Position numbers and translations under genes: made by a program. DNA of 64,000 nucleotides from Cohnella fermenti (GTDB lineage: Bacteria > Bacillota > Bacilli > Paenibacillales > Paenibacillaceae). Under the pieces are notes generated by a model, which saw only the letters and a program-made list of their open reading frames with translations, was not told the origin of the DNA and did not search any database. Numbering within the stretch: position 1 is the first letter of the stretch; every line of letters starts with the position of its first letter. This document shows, in pieces, positions 1 through 13,124 of this stretch. Location of the stretch: NCBI RefSeq assembly GCF_004801405.1, contig NZ_SSOB01000014.1, positions 62,001-126,000 of the forward strand, in the 5' to 3' direction.

Positions 1-2793
1 CTCTTGATCGCCCGCTTCTTCGATCCGAAGCGCTACGATCTGGCGAACGTTGGCCGCTACAAGATCAACAAGAAGCTTCATATCAAGAATCGCTTGTTCA
101 ATCAACGCCTGGCCGAGACGCTGGTCGACCCTTCGACGGGCGAGATCATCGCCGAGACCGGCCAGATGATCGACCGCAGGCTGCTCGATCAGATTCTGCC
201 GATGCTGGAGAAGAATGTCGGCTTCAAGACGTACCGCGTCACGGGCGGCGTCAACGAGGCGGAAGACATTCCGCTGCAGACGATCAGCGTGTATTCCCCG
301 GTCGAGGACGGCAAGGTCGTGAAGGTCATCTCGAACGGCCTGATTGACAAGTCCGTTAAGCATATTACGCCTGCGGACATTATCGCGGCGATCAACTACT
401 TTATGAACCTGCTGCACGACATCGGCAGCACGGACGACATCGATCACCTCGGCAACCGCCGCCTTCGTTCCGTCGGCGAGCTGCTGCAGAACCAGTTCCG
501 CATCGGCTTGTCCCGGATGGAACGCGTCGTTCGCGAGCGCATGTCGATCCAGGATCAGAACGCGATTACGCCTCAGGCGCTGATCAACATCCGCCCCGTC
601 ATCGCGGCGATCAAGGAGTTCTTCGGTTCCTCGCAGCTCTCGCAGTTCATGGACCAGACGAACCCGCTTGCCGAGCTGACGCACAAGCGCCGTCTGTCCG
701 CGCTCGGACCCGGCGGTCTGACCCGCGAACGCGCAGGCATGGAAGTGCGCGACGTTCATCCGTCCCACTACGGCCGGATGTGTCCGATCGAGACGCCGGA
801 AGGTCCGAACATCGGCCTGATCAACTCGCTGTCCACGTTCGCGCGGATCAACGAGTACGGCTTCATCGAAGCGCCTTACCGGAAGATCGATCACACGACC
901 GGCAAGGTAACGACGGAAGTCGTCTACATGACGGCCGACGAAGAGGATAACTACATCATCGCCCAGGCGAACGCCGAGCTGAACGAAGACAGCACATTCG
1001 CGGAAGATATGGTTATCGTTCGCTACAATAAGCAAGCTGATAACATTGTAACGATGCCTTCCAACCGAGTGGACTTCATGGACGTCTCGCCGAAGCAGGT
1101 CGTATCGGTCGCAACCGCGATGATTCCGTTCCTTGAGAACGATGACTCCAACCGCGCGCTGATGGGATCGAACATGCAACGTCAGGCGGTCCCGCTGCTC
1201 GTTCCGGACTCTCCGTTCGTCGGCACCGGCATGGAGCACAAGGCCGCGAAGGATTCCGGAGTATGTATCGTGTCCAAATACGACGGAATTATCGAACGCG
1301 TAACGGCGAACGAGATCTGGCTCCGCCGTACGGAAGTGATTGACGGCAAGGAAGTCAAGGGCGACATCATCAAGTATAAGCTGCAGAAGTTCATGCGCTC
1401 GAACCAAGGCACATGCATCAATCAGCGTCCGCTTAGCCGCAAGGGAGACATCGTCAAGAAGGGCGATATCCTGGCCGACGGTCCTTCGACCGATACGGGC
1501 GAATTGGCTCTGGGCCGCAACGTCGTCGTTGCGTTCATGACCTGGGAAGGCTACAACTACGAGGATGCGATCCTTCTCTCCGAGAAGCTTGTTCGCGAGG
1601 ACGTCTATACGTCGATCCACATCGAAGAATATGAGTCCGAAGCCCGCGATACGAAGCTCGGACCGGAAGAGATCACGCGCGACATCCCGAACGTCGGGGA
1701 AGACGCGCTGCGCAACCTCGACGAGCGCGGCATTATCCGCGTAGGCGCCGAGATCGGCGCCGGCGACATTCTCGTCGGCAAGGTTACGCCGAAGGGCGTT
1801 ACCGAGCTGACGGCGGAGGAACGCCTGCTACACGCGATCTTCGGCGAGAAGGCTCGCGAAGTGCGCGACACGTCCCTGCGCGTGCCGCACGGAACGGACG
1901 GCATCGTCGTCGACGTCAAGGTGTTTACCCGCGAGAACGGCGATGAGCTGCCTCCTGGCGTTAACCAACTCGTTCGCGTCTACATCGCCCAGAAGCGGAA
2001 GATCTCCGAAGGCGACAAGATGGCCGGACGCCACGGCAACAAGGGTGTCGTCGCCCGGATTCTGCCGGAAGAAGATATGCCGTTCCTGCCGGACGGAACG
2101 CCGGTGCAGGTCGTTCTGAACCCGCTGGGCGTACCTTCGCGGATGAACATCGGCCAGGTGCTCGAGCTTCACTTGGGGATGGCATGCCGGTACCTCGGCA
2201 TTCGCGCCGCGACTCCGGTATTCGACGGAGCGCGCGAGAACGACGTCTTCGACACGATGGAAGAAGCCGGCATGCAGCGCAACGGCAAGACGAAGCTGTA
2301 CGACGGCCGCACGGGCGAAGAGTTCGAGCGCGAGATCACGGTCGGCGTCATGTACATGATCAAGCTGGCCCACATGGTCGACGACAAGATCCATGCCCGT
2401 TCCACCGGTCCGTACTCGCTCGTTACGCAGCAGCCTCTGGGCGGCAAGGCTCAGTTCGGCGGCCAGCGCTTCGGGGAGATGGAAGTGTGGGCGCTGGAAG
2501 CTTACGGCGCCGCTTATACCCTGCAGGAGATCCTGACGGTGAAGTCCGACGATGTCGTTGGACGCGTCAAGACGTACGAATCGATCGTCAAGGGCGAGAA
2601 CGTGCCGGAGCCGGGTGTTCCGGAGTCGTTCAAGGTCTTGATCAAAGAGCTGCAAAGTCTCGGAATGGACGTCAAGATTCTTGCCGGAGACGAGCGGGAG
2701 ATCGAGATGAAGGAATCCGATGATGAAGATGATGCCACTGGCGACAAGCTGAACCTGAACCTGGAAGGCTCCGAGATCGGCGCCGAGTCCTGA
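1..2793 (+). CDS. rpoB: DNA-directed RNA polymerase subunit beta (3' part)
   Basis: Catalytic beta subunit of RNA polymerase. The window begins inside the gene: the reading frame is open from base 1, and the visible 930 codons compare with about 1180-1190 residues in Bacillus-type RpoB, so roughly 250 N-terminal residues lie upstream. The rifampicin pocket (about 625-720, [18 protein letters not shown] and then [12 protein letters not shown]) is intact and has the residues of sensitive enzymes. The [14 protein letters not shown] segment near the active centre is present at about 2011-2052, and the C-terminal clamp part ([19 protein letters not shown]) is complete. The C-terminus is acidic (ESDDEDD), as in Firmicutes. 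It is followed by rpoC after 120 bases, the normal rpoBC operon order. Confidence 0.99.
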   Translation, partial: LLIARFFDPKRYDLANVGRYKINKKLHIKNRLFNQRLAETLVDPSTGEIIAETGQMIDRRLLDQILPMLEKNVGFKTYRVTGGVNEAEDIPLQTISVYSPVEDGKVVKVISNGLIDKSVKHITPADIIAAINYFMNLLHDIGSTDDIDHLGNRRLRSVGELLQNQFRIGLSRMERVVRERMSIQDQNAITPQALINIRPVIAAIKEFFGSSQLSQFMDQTNPLAELTHKRRLSALGPGGLTRERAGMEVRDVHPSHYGRMCPIETPEGPNIGLINSLSTFARINEYGFIEAPYRKIDHTTGKVTTEVVYMTADEEDNYIIAQANAELNEDSTFAEDMVIVRYNKQADNIVTMPSNRVDFMDVSPKQVVSVATAMIPFLENDDSNRALMGSNMQRQAVPLLVPDSPFVGTGMEHKAAKDSGVCIVSKYDGIIERVTANEIWLRRTEVIDGKEVKGDIIKYKLQKFMRSNQGTCINQRPLSRKGDIVKKGDILADGPSTDTGELALGRNVVVAFMTWEGYNYEDAILLSEKLVREDVYTSIHIEEYESEARDTKLGPEEITRDIPNVGEDALRNLDERGIIRVGAEIGAGDILVGKVTPKGVTELTAEERLLHAIFGEKAREVRDTSLRVPHGTDGIVVDVKVFTRENGDELPPGVNQLVRVYIAQKRKISEGDKMAGRHGNKGVVARILPEEDMPFLPDGTPVQVVLNPLGVPSRMNIGQVLELHLGMACRYLGIRAATPVFDGARENDVFDTMEEAGMQRNGKTKLYDGRTGEEFEREITVGVMYMIKLAHMVDDKIHARSTGPYSLVTQQPLGGKAQFGGQRFGEMEVWALEAYGAAYTLQEILTVKSDDVVGRVKTYESIVKGENVPEPGVPESFKVLIKELQSLGMDVKILAGDEREIEMKESDDEDDATGDKLNLNLEGSEIGAES

Positions 2794-2806
2794 TAGCAGG
2801 GGAGCG

Positions 2807-2827
2807 GGCGGCGCAAGGCGCGCCGCC
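2807..2827 (+). other. G+C-rich hairpin in the rpoB-rpoC spacer
   Basis: GGCGGCGC (2807-2814) can pair with GCGCCGCC (2820-2827) across a 5-base loop. No T-run follows, so it is not an intrinsic terminator. It could be a pause or RNA-processing site between the two cistrons; that role is inference. Confidence 0.45.
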
Positions 2828-2913
2828 GATCGCCGCGCTATAACGTTCGAGTCATTCGGTACTGTCGCTCCCGTTTCCGAAATCCGCAGCAACGATGAAG
2901 GAGGGTTTGCTCC

Positions 2914-6531
<3,618 letters not shown>

Positions 6532-6550
6532 CCGATCGTTTGACCAGTCG

Positions 6551-6575
6551 GCGGCCCCTTCGGGGGCCGCTTTCT
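6551..6575 (+). terminator. Intrinsic terminator after rpoC
   Basis: GCGGCCCC (6551-6558), TTCG tetraloop, GGGGCCGC (6563-6570), then TTTCTTG. The stem is a perfect 8 bp with a stable UUCG loop; the T-run is short. It begins 20 bases after the rpoC stop codon. Confidence 0.85.
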
Positions 6576-6631
6576 TGTGCCCTGTGAGTTCTGCTTATCC
6601 CAATCGCAGCGGCTCCGGCTCCGGCCGAGAG

Positions 6632-6864
6632 TTATCCACCTGTGAACAAGAACCCCGCGACCTCGCACCCCGTTAATAGTTAACGTTGTTACACACATTT
6701 TCCCCGCGGTTGTCCACCTTACGGTGTTGATAGACGACGATAAACGGGAGAGAGAGCGACTTCCGCCGATATTCCGCTGTGGACAGTTGTCTTCATCCGA
6801 CTATCCACATGTGGACACTTAAGCGATTCGCCCGGACGGCCGCTTCTTGCGGAGAATATCCACA
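6632..6864. promoter_or_regulatory. Cluster of DnaA-box-like sequences
   Basis: Six 9-mers within one or two bases of the DnaA box TTATCCACA lie in 233 bases: TTATCCACC (6632-6640), TTGTCCACC (6710-6718), CTGTCCACA on the minus strand (6778-6786), CTATCCACA (6801-6809), GTGTCCACA on the minus strand (6810-6818) and ATATCCACA (6856-6864). The fourth and fifth abut head to head, making the palindrome TCCACATGTGGA. A weaker match (TTGTTCACA, minus strand) is at 6641-6649, and an inverted repeat CGTTAA-TAG-TTAACG lies at 6671-6685. DnaA box clusters outside oriC are known in Bacillus subtilis, where they titrate DnaA or control transcription; that this one binds DnaA is inferred. Confidence 0.7.
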
Positions 6865-7218
6865 GACGAACAACTGCATTCCGCGCGTCAGGTTGGTGAA
6901 GGGGCCGGATGTCCGAGGGATTTATACGAAAATTCACATTCGCGCAGGTCGATAACGGACAGGGTGGGCGATTCTATGTGAAAAATAACATACATGGAGA
7001 GATTTCCGGCTTGGGCTGCCGTATGTATGCTAAAAACCGCATAAAAGCGCCGAAATCTCCGTCAATCCAAGCCAATGAATGTGAAAAAACATATAAAATC
7101 GCAAATGGAATTTCGGACTGACTTCCGACTTAATATTGCGTTAACGATCCTGTTGTATAGTGGGACAAGCGGAACGAGCTTCGACAAAATTAATGCCTTA
7201 AACCGGCGAGCCAGATTC
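6865..7218. other. Non-coding A+T-rich stretch between rpoC and the L7Ae gene
   Basis: No convincing gene is seen. The stretch becomes A+T-rich beyond 6920 and contains two loose inverted repeats: TTCACAT (6933-6939) with ATGTGAA (6976-6982), and GAGATTTC (6999-7006) with GAAATCTC (7052-7059). A 70-codon open frame at 6909-7121 has a passable AAGGGG upstream but no recognisable product. The position next to the DnaA-box cluster and upstream of a strong promoter suggests a regulatory region. Confidence 0.5.
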
Positions 7219-7247
7219 TTGACACGGGCTATTCCGGATGATAATAT
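7219..7247 (+). promoter_or_regulatory. Sigma-A promoter of the str operon
   Basis: TTGACA (7219-7224), a 17-base spacer and TATAAT-like TAATAT (7242-7247): a near-perfect sigma-A promoter. Transcription would start near 7254, about 48 bases before the chosen start of the L7Ae-type gene. It should drive that gene, rpsL, rpsG, fusA and probably tuf. Confidence 0.9.
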
Positions 7248-7301
7248 GTTCTAGTGTGTGCCCGACGTGCTGATTCTTATGCTACTGGAGGTCGAATGTC
7301 C

Positions 7302-7553
7302 ATGGAATTCGAAGGACGTTTGGAGCCGGGAACCATCAAGGTAGGCACTAAGCAGACGATCAAGATGGTCGAACAACACAAAGCCTCCTTGGTCTATGTA
7401 GCGCAGGATGCAGATTCGCGCCTGACGTCTCGTATCGTGCAGTTATGCAAGCAGCACTCCGTCGAGGTTGTGTATGTCGATACGATGCGCGCTCTAGGCA
7501 AGACATGCGGAATTGAGGTCGGCACGGCAGCCGCCGTTGTCGTAGAGGAATAG
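7302..7553 (+). CDS. L7Ae/L30e-family ribosomal protein (YbxF-like)
   Basis: Small RNA-binding protein of the L7Ae family, which recognises kink-turn RNA. It has 83 residues, like YbxF (about 82), which occupies the same place between rpoC and rpsL in Bacillus. The typical core GTKQTIK...VYVAQDAD...CKQHSVEVVYVDTMRALGKTCGIEVGTAAAVVV is recognisable. The start ATG at 7302 is chosen because GGAGG (7287-7291) lies 10 bases upstream; an in-frame ATG at 7296 leaves only 4 bases, and a longer frame reaching 7254 would begin at the predicted transcription start. It is the first gene of the str operon. Confidence 0.93.
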   Translation: MEFEGRLEPGTIKVGTKQTIKMVEQHKASLVYVAQDADSRLTSRIVQLCKQHSVEVVYVDTMRALGKTCGIEVGTAAAVVVEE

Positions 7554-7721
7554 GAAGTATGGGTTTAGCCGTTCTGGATTTGTCTTTATGGCGAGGATAG
7601 AATCGGTCGAACCCTTTCGCATTTCTCAAAATGAACCGCCTGGATCTGTGGACTTCGCTCCGCTGGGGCCGGATGCCGTTATTCTAGTTCTCCAACATTA
7701 TGGGAAGGGGGTGGCAATACC

Positions 7722-8141
7722 ATGCCAACAATCAACCAGCTCGTACGCAAAGGCCGCGAACCTAAGGTCGTCAAGTCGAAATCCCCTGCACTGCAGAAGG
7801 GCTTCAATGCCCTCAAGCGTGTGGAAACCGACCTGAGCGCTCCTCAGAAGCGCGGAGTATGCACCCGTGTAGGTACGATGACGCCGAAGAAGCCGAACTC
7901 GGCCCTTCGTAAGTATGCCCGTGTTCGTCTGACGAACCGCGTCGAAGTCACAGCCTACATTCCGGGGATCGGTCACAACCTGCAGGAGCACAGCGTCGTT
8001 CTGATTCGCGGCGGTCGTGTTAAGGACCTTCCGGGTGTCCGTTATCACATCGTTCGCGGCGCTCTCGACACCGCAGGCGTGAACAACCGCAAGCAAGCTC
8101 GTTCCAAGTACGGCACGAAGCGCGCTAAGGCCAAGAAATAA
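7722..8141 (+). CDS. rpsL: 30S ribosomal protein S12
   Basis: Decoding-centre protein of the small ribosomal subunit, 139 residues, including the roughly 14-residue internal extension of Gram-positive S12 ([17 protein letters not shown]). The streptomycin loop is wild type: Lys56 and Lys57 in [11 protein letters not shown] and Lys101 in [13 protein letters not shown], so streptomycin sensitivity is expected. A purine-rich site (GGGAAGGGGG) precedes the ATG. The 168-base gap after the L7Ae gene shows no obvious promoter or terminator. It is co-transcribed with rpsG, fusA and tuf. Confidence 0.99.
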   Translation: MPTINQLVRKGREPKVVKSKSPALQKGFNALKRVETDLSAPQKRGVCTRVGTMTPKKPNSALRKYARVRLTNRVEVTAYIPGIGHNLQEHSVVLIRGGRVKDLPGVRYHIVRGALDTAGVNNRKQARSKYGTKRAKAKK

Positions 8142-8161
8142 GTATCGTTGCCAGGTTTAAA

Positions 8162-8176
8162 ATGAGCTCAGCTCAT
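8162..8176 (+). repeat. 15-bp palindrome in the rpsL-rpsG spacer
   Basis: ATGAGCT-C-AGCTCAT is a perfect inverted repeat 20 bases after the rpsL stop codon and just upstream of the rpsG ribosome binding site. The rpsL-rpsG intercistronic RNA is a known S7 autoregulatory target in E. coli; whether this element does the same is not known. Confidence 0.5.
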
Positions 8177-8203
8177 GAAGAATGAGAAAGGAGGAATTAC
8201 TCG

Positions 8204-8674
8204 ATGCCACGTAAAGGACCAGTACCGAAGCGGGACGTTCTCCCGGACCCGGTATACAATAGCAAGCTGGTTACTCGTCTCGTCAACCGGATCATGATCG
8301 ACGGGAAGAAGGGTGTTGCGCAACAACTGTTGTACAATGCATTCAACCTGATTCAAGAGCGTTCCGGCAAGGACCCAATGGAGGTCTTCGAGGCGGCAAT
8401 CAAGAACATCATGCCGGTTCTCGAAGTTAAGGCTCGTCGCGTAGGTGGTGCCAACTACCAAGTTCCGATTGAAGTCAAGCCGGAGCGCCGCACGTCCCTC
8501 GGACTTCGTTGGCTCGTCAACTATTCCCGCAACCGCGGGGAGAAGACGATGGAAGAACGTCTTGCCGCCGAGATCATGGATGCCGCCAACAACACCGGCG
8601 CAGCCGTGAAGAAGCGCGAAGACACGCACAAGATGGCTGAAGCCAACAAAGCATTCGCTCACTACCGCTGGTAA
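8204..8674 (+). CDS. rpsG: 30S ribosomal protein S7
   Basis: Primary binder that organises the head of the 30S subunit, 156 residues, normal family length. It begins [16 protein letters not shown] and contains the conserved [15 protein letters not shown] and [14 protein letters not shown] segments; the C-terminal NKAFAHYRW is typical. AAAGGAGG lies about 8 bases before the ATG. It is 62 bases downstream of rpsL and 36 bases upstream of fusA, in the normal str order. Confidence 0.99.
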   Translation: MPRKGPVPKRDVLPDPVYNSKLVTRLVNRIMIDGKKGVAQQLLYNAFNLIQERSGKDPMEVFEAAIKNIMPVLEVKARRVGGANYQVPIEVKPERRTSLGLRWLVNYSRNRGEKTMEERLAAEIMDAANNTGAAVKKREDTHKMAEANKAFAHYRW

Positions 8675-8710
8675 GACAGGGGAGTCGGGGAAGCGAAAGG
8701 AGACAAAAGA

Positions 8711-10786
8711 ATGGCAAGAGAGTTCTCCTTACAAAATACGCGCAATATCGGGATCATGGCGCATATTGACGCAGGCAAGACTACGACTACGGAACGGATC
8801 CTGTTCTACACCGGACGCGTTCATAAGATCGGCGAAGTGCATGAAGGCGCCGCTACGATGGACTGGATGGAGCAAGAACAAGAACGCGGCATCACGATTA
8901 CGTCTGCCGCGACGACCGCTCAGTGGAAGGGTCACCGCATCAATATTATCGACACTCCGGGGCACGTTGACTTTACAGTTGAAGTTGAACGTTCCCTGCG
9001 CGTATTGGATGGAGCCGTTGGCGTATTCAGCGCCAAGGAAGGCGTAGAGCCGCAATCCGAGACGGTATGGCGTCAAGCCGATCGTTATGGAGTGCCGCGT
9101 ATCGCTTATGTTAATAAGATGGACATCATCGGTGCAGACTTCTTGCAAGTCGTCAACGACATGCGCGCTCGTCTGCAAGCTAATGCCGTCGCTATCCAAT
9201 TGCCGATCGGCGCTGAGAATCACTTCAAGGGCATGATCGACCTGATTGAACGGGTTGCTTATGTCTACCAAGATGATCTGGGCAAAGATCCGGTTAAAGC
9301 AGAAATTCCTGCCGAGTTGGCCGACCAAGTCGAAGAACTCCGCATGGAATTGGTTGAGAAGGTTGCCGAACTTGACGAAGAGTTGATGATGAAGTATCTG
9401 GAAGGCGAAGAGCTGACCGTTGCTGAGATCAAGGCTGGACTTCGCAAGGGCGTCGTGGAGGTTAAGATCTTCCCGGTCGTATGTGGATCTTCCTACCGCA
9501 ACAAGGGCGTTCAGCCGATGCTGGATGCTGTCGTCGACTTCCTGCCTGCTCCGATCGACGTTCCGGACATCAAGGGTCACCTCGATGACGGCACGGAGAC
9601 GACTCGCAAGTCCGCTGACGATCAACCGTTCTCGGCGCTCGCGTTCAAGATCATGACCGACCCTTACGTTGGTAAGCTGACATTCTTCCGCGTTTATTCC
9701 GGCGTACTGAACTCCGGTTCGTATGTGGTCAACGCGACGAAGAACAAGCGCGAACGTATCGGCCGTATCCTGCAGATGCACGCGAACAGCCGTCAGGAGA
9801 TCAGCGAAGTGTATGCAGGCGACATCGCTGCAGCCGTCGGTCTCAAGGACACAACGACGGGCGACACGCTGTGCGACGAGAAGAACCCGGTTATCCTCGA
9901 ATCCATGAACTTCCCAGAGCCGGTTATCCAACTCGCGGTTGAGCCTAAGACCAAGGCCGACCAAGACAAGATGGGTATCGCTCTGCAGAAGCTGGCTGAA
10001 GAAGATCCGACCTTCCGCGCTCACACCGACGAAGAGACCGGACAGACGATCATCGCAGGTATGGGTGAGCTTCACCTTGAGATCCTCGTTGACCGCATGC
10101 TTCGCGAATTCAAGGTTGAGACGAACGTTGGCAAGCCGCAAGTTGCTTACCGCGAGACGTTCAAGCAATCGGCCAAGGTCGAAGGCAAGTTCGTACGCCA
10201 ATCCGGCGGCCGCGGTCAATATGGCCACTGTTGGGTTGAGTTCGAACCGCTTGAGCCGGGCCAAGGGTTCGTCTTCGAGAACAAGGTTGTCGGCGGCTCC
10301 GTACCGCGCGAATACATCGCACCGGTACAAGCTGGTATCGAAGAGTCGATGAAGAACGGCGTCCTCGCGGGCTTCCCGCTCGTGGACATCAAGGCCACTA
10401 TCTTCGACGGTTCGTACCATGATGTCGACTCCAACGAAATGGCGTTTAAGATCGCCGGCTCGATGGCGCTCAAGGCAGCGAAGGACAAGTGCGCTCCTGT
10501 TCTGCTTGAGCCGATCATGAAGGTCGAAGTAACCGTTCCGGAAGAGTACATGGGCGATGTCATGGGCATGCTCAGCTCCCGTCGCGGACGCATCGAAGGC
10601 AGCGATTCCCGTCATGGGGCGCTGATTGTTCGTGCGAAGGTGCCGCTGGCCGAGATGTTCGGCTACTCCACTGTTCTTCGTTCCGGTACGCAAGGCCGCG
10701 GCGTGTTCTCGATGGAACTGTCGCACTATGAAGAAGTGCCGAAGTCGATCTCGGAAGAGATCATCTCCAAGAACAAGGGCGCTTAA
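8711..10786 (+). CDS. fusA: Elongation factor G
   Basis: Translational GTPase that drives ribosomal translocation and, with RRF, ribosome recycling; 691 residues, full length. The G1 P-loop AHIDAGKTT is at residues 17-25, switch-II DTPGH at 81-85 and NKMD at 135-138. The domain II to V order is complete, ending in the domain V segment RRGRIEGSD...[14 protein letters not shown]. The ribosome binding site is GAAAGGAG. Standard str-operon position between rpsG and tuf; a single copy is seen here. Confidence 0.99.
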   Translation: MAREFSLQNTRNIGIMAHIDAGKTTTTERILFYTGRVHKIGEVHEGAATMDWMEQEQERGITITSAATTAQWKGHRINIIDTPGHVDFTVEVERSLRVLDGAVGVFSAKEGVEPQSETVWRQADRYGVPRIAYVNKMDIIGADFLQVVNDMRARLQANAVAIQLPIGAENHFKGMIDLIERVAYVYQDDLGKDPVKAEIPAELADQVEELRMELVEKVAELDEELMMKYLEGEELTVAEIKAGLRKGVVEVKIFPVVCGSSYRNKGVQPMLDAVVDFLPAPIDVPDIKGHLDDGTETTRKSADDQPFSALAFKIMTDPYVGKLTFFRVYSGVLNSGSYVVNATKNKRERIGRILQMHANSRQEISEVYAGDIAAAVGLKDTTTGDTLCDEKNPVILESMNFPEPVIQLAVEPKTKADQDKMGIALQKLAEEDPTFRAHTDEETGQTIIAGMGELHLEILVDRMLREFKVETNVGKPQVAYRETFKQSAKVEGKFVRQSGGRGQYGHCWVEFEPLEPGQGFVFENKVVGGSVPREYIAPVQAGIEESMKNGVLAGFPLVDIKATIFDGSYHDVDSNEMAFKIAGSMALKAAKDKCAPVLLEPIMKVEVTVPEEYMGDVMGMLSSRRGRIEGSDSRHGALIVRAKVPLAEMFGYSTVLRSGTQGRGVFSMELSHYEEVPKSISEEIISKNKGA

Positions 10787-10882
10787 TCCTTGATGCAATC
10801 GGTCGGGCTGGGGATGCCGTCGGCATGACCCAATCCCGTCCACCCTATAAAATTTCCTTTACTATAAGGAGGAGAATTTACA

Positions 10883-12073
10883 ATGGCAAAGGCTAAGTTT
10901 GAACGTAACAAACCGCACGTTAACATCGGCACGATCGGTCACGTTGACCATGGCAAAACGACGCTGACGGCTGCAATCACGACTGTACTGTCCAAGCGTT
11001 ATGGCGGTGCTGCTGTAGCATTCGACCAAATCGACAAGGCTCCGGAAGAGCGCGAACGCGGCATCACGATCTCGACGGCTCACGTTGAGTACGAAACTCC
11101 GAACCGTCACTATGCACACGTTGACTGCCCAGGACACGCCGACTATGTCAAGAACATGATCACCGGCGCTGCTCAAATGGACGGAGCTATCCTCGTTGTA
11201 TCCGCAGCCGACGGCCCAATGCCGCAAACGCGCGAGCACATCCTGCTCTCCCGCCAAGTAGGCGTTCCTTACATCGTTGTCTTCCTGAACAAGTGCGACA
11301 TGGTTGAAGACGAAGAGCTGCTTGAGCTGGTTGAGATGGAAGTTCGCGACCTGCTGAACGAATACGAGTTCCCGGGCGACGACACTCCGATCATCCGCGG
11401 CGCTGCTCGTGAAGCTCTGCAAAATCCTGACGGCCCTTGGGCTGACAAGATCGTTGAACTGTTCGAGCAAGTTGACTCCTACATCCCGCAACCAGAGCGC
11501 GACACGGCTAAGCCTTTCCTTATGCCTGTCGAAGACGTGTTCACGATCACCGGTCGTGGTACGGTTGCTACGGGCCGTGTAGAACGCGGAACGATCAAGA
11601 TCGGCGAAGAAGTTGAGATCATCGGTCTGCAAGAAGACACTCGCAAGTCGGTTGTAACGGGCGTTGAAATGTTCCGTAAGCTGCTCGACTCCGCTCAAGC
11701 GGGCGACAACATCGGCGCACTGCTTCGCGGCGTTGACCGTAAGGACATCGAGCGCGGACAAGTTCTGGCTAAGCCGGGCTCCGTTAAGCCGCACACGAAC
11801 TTCACGGCTCAAATCTACGTTCTGACGAAGGAAGAAGGCGGCCGTCATAAGCCTTTCTTCACGGGCTACCGTCCGCAGTTCTACTTCCGTACGACTGACG
11901 TTACGGGCATCGTAAACCTTCCAGAAGGCACCGAGATGGTTATGCCTGGCGATAACATCACCGTTACCGTCGAGCTGATCTCCCCGATCGCCGTTGAAGA
12001 AGGAACTCGCTTCTCCATCCGCGAAGGCGGCCGTACGGTTGGTGCCGGCGCTGTAGCAACGATCCAAAAGTAA
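10883..12073 (+). CDS. tuf: Elongation factor Tu
   Basis: GTPase that delivers aminoacyl-tRNA to the ribosome, 396 residues. The G1 motif GHVDHGKT is at residues 19-26, DCPGH at 80-84 and NKCD at 135-138; the C-terminal beta-barrel domains are complete. AAGGAGG lies upstream of the ATG. Codon use is strongly biased, as expected for a very highly expressed gene. A strong terminator follows. In Bacillus relatives tuf is followed by S10-operon genes; here accessory genes follow instead. Confidence 0.99.
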   Translation: MAKAKFERNKPHVNIGTIGHVDHGKTTLTAAITTVLSKRYGGAAVAFDQIDKAPEERERGITISTAHVEYETPNRHYAHVDCPGHADYVKNMITGAAQMDGAILVVSAADGPMPQTREHILLSRQVGVPYIVVFLNKCDMVEDEELLELVEMEVRDLLNEYEFPGDDTPIIRGAAREALQNPDGPWADKIVELFEQVDSYIPQPERDTAKPFLMPVEDVFTITGRGTVATGRVERGTIKIGEEVEIIGLQEDTRKSVVTGVEMFRKLLDSAQAGDNIGALLRGVDRKDIERGQVLAKPGSVKPHTNFTAQIYVLTKEEGGRHKPFFTGYRPQFYFRTTDVTGIVNLPEGTEMVMPGDNITVTVELISPIAVEEGTRFSIREGGRTVGAGAVATIQK

Positions 12074-12093
12074 TTCGCTTAACCGCGATAAAG

Positions 12094-12127
12094 AAGACCG
12101 CTCCGGGTTCCCGGGGCGGTCTTTTTT
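12094..12127 (+). terminator. Intrinsic terminator after tuf
   Basis: AAGACCGC...CGGG (12094-12107) pairs with CCGGGGCGGTCTT (12111-12123) over a short loop, followed by a T-run. It closes the str operon and marks the boundary with the accessory region. Confidence 0.93.
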
Positions 12128-12179
12128 CAATGTTCGGCGTGCTCAGCTAAGCAAGCATCTTCTAGCCGGGTGAAACTAG

Positions 12180-12968
12180 TCATGATCGCGAAAGCCTGGC
12201 CGCTTGCCGGACGGAAGCGGGGGTAGATCCGGTCAGTCTTTTGAACGTGCGATAAAAATAGGAGGCATCGAAAAATCCGAGATAACGTGCGATATCGGCT
12301 TGGGTCATCTCTGTGTCGGCCAGCAGCTCGCGCGCAGTGGAGATGCGCAGTTGAAGCATGAATTCGATCGGCGTCTGTCCGGTCGTTTCTTTGAAGATTG
12401 CATTCGTGTAGTTGGCGGAACGATCGATCTGCCGGGCAAGCTCTTCCAATCGGATAGGCGCGCGGTAATGCTCGATAATATATTCCTTGAGTTGCTCGCA
12501 CAGCCTTATCTTGATGGGAGAGAGATGACGCATGCTGATCTCGCGGTACAAGAGAGTGAGCAGTTCGGTGCAGATGCTGGCGCACAGCACCTCGAAGTAA
12601 GGCTGTCTCCCCACCCAATGCTGGTGGAGAACGGCGAACCGCTGCTTGACGTAATCGAAAAGATGGCACCTCTCGATTCGATGGCTACGGGAACACAGCA
12701 AAGGAAGCGACTGCTGGACGGATTCTTCCGGCTCAAAGAATACTGTGTACTTCTGATGGCCGCCGCCCGGGTGGCTCCAGGCTTCACGCCGCGTTCCCGT
12801 CGGAATCAGCAGAAAGTCGGACTTGTCCAACTCGCACCGCGAACCGTTGAGGGCATACTGCACTTTTCCTTGCAGGATAAACACGAAAATATGGGATTTT
12901 ACATAAACTTCAGGATTGTACCAATTCGTATCATAGTCATCGAAATGAACGGATTTTATACGCACCAT
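12180..12968 (-). CDS. AraC-family transcriptional regulator
   Basis: Cytosolic sugar-responsive regulator, 262 residues. The N-terminal half is a cupin-like sensing domain (FVFILQGKVQYALNG...KSDFLLIPTGTRREAW, about residues 28-65). The C-terminal half (about 155-255) is the double helix-turn-helix of the AraC/XylS family, with ELARQIDRSANYTNAIFKETTG and a second helix pair ending DASYFYRTFKRLTGSTP. An AAAGGAG lies 12 bases before the ATG. It is divergent from the sulfatase at 13125 across 156 bases, so it probably controls that gene and possibly itself. Confidence 0.93.
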   Translation of the reverse strand: MVRIKSVHFDDYDTNWYNPEVYVKSHIFVFILQGKVQYALNGSRCELDKSDFLLIPTGTRREAWSHPGGGHQKYTVFFEPEESVQQSLPLLCSRSHRIERCHLFDYVKQRFAVLHQHWVGRQPYFEVLCASICTELLTLLYREISMRHLSPIKIRLCEQLKEYIIEHYRAPIRLEELARQIDRSANYTNAIFKETTGQTPIEFMLQLRISTARELLADTEMTQADIARYLGFFDASYFYRTFKRLTGSTPASVRQAARLSRS

Positions 12969-13051
12969 GGCTCGTCATCGCTCCTTTAATTTCGGTGGCC
13001 GATTCTACATCAATCATAGAATAATACATATTCTTCTGGATAGGTTGATTT

Positions 13052-13057
13052 TATAAT
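13052..13057 (+). promoter_or_regulatory. Candidate -10 box for the first sulfatase gene
   Basis: A perfect TATAAT at 13052-13057, 67 bases before the sulfatase ATG. No good -35 box lies 17 bases upstream, as expected for a promoter that needs an AraC-type activator such as the divergent regulator. Confidence 0.5.
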
Positions 13058-13124
13058 GGGGGAGTCGGATTATTTCATTTCAAGGATTAAGGATTGATTT
13101 TAGCGGAATAAGGAGAGGCATACC

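Noticed and set aside
6909..7121. 70-codon open frame in the rpoC-L7Ae spacer
   Set aside because: It has a passable AAGGGG before its ATG, but no recognisable product and it lies in a likely regulatory region; kept as undecided.
7136..7161. Possible promoter TTGCGT / TATAGT upstream of the str operon
   Set aside because: The spacer is only 14 bases; the TTGACA-17-TAATAT promoter at 7219 is far better.
8729..10843. 704-codon open frame on the minus strand opposite fusA
   Set aside because: Shadow of fusA codon bias; no ribosome binding site or homology is evident.
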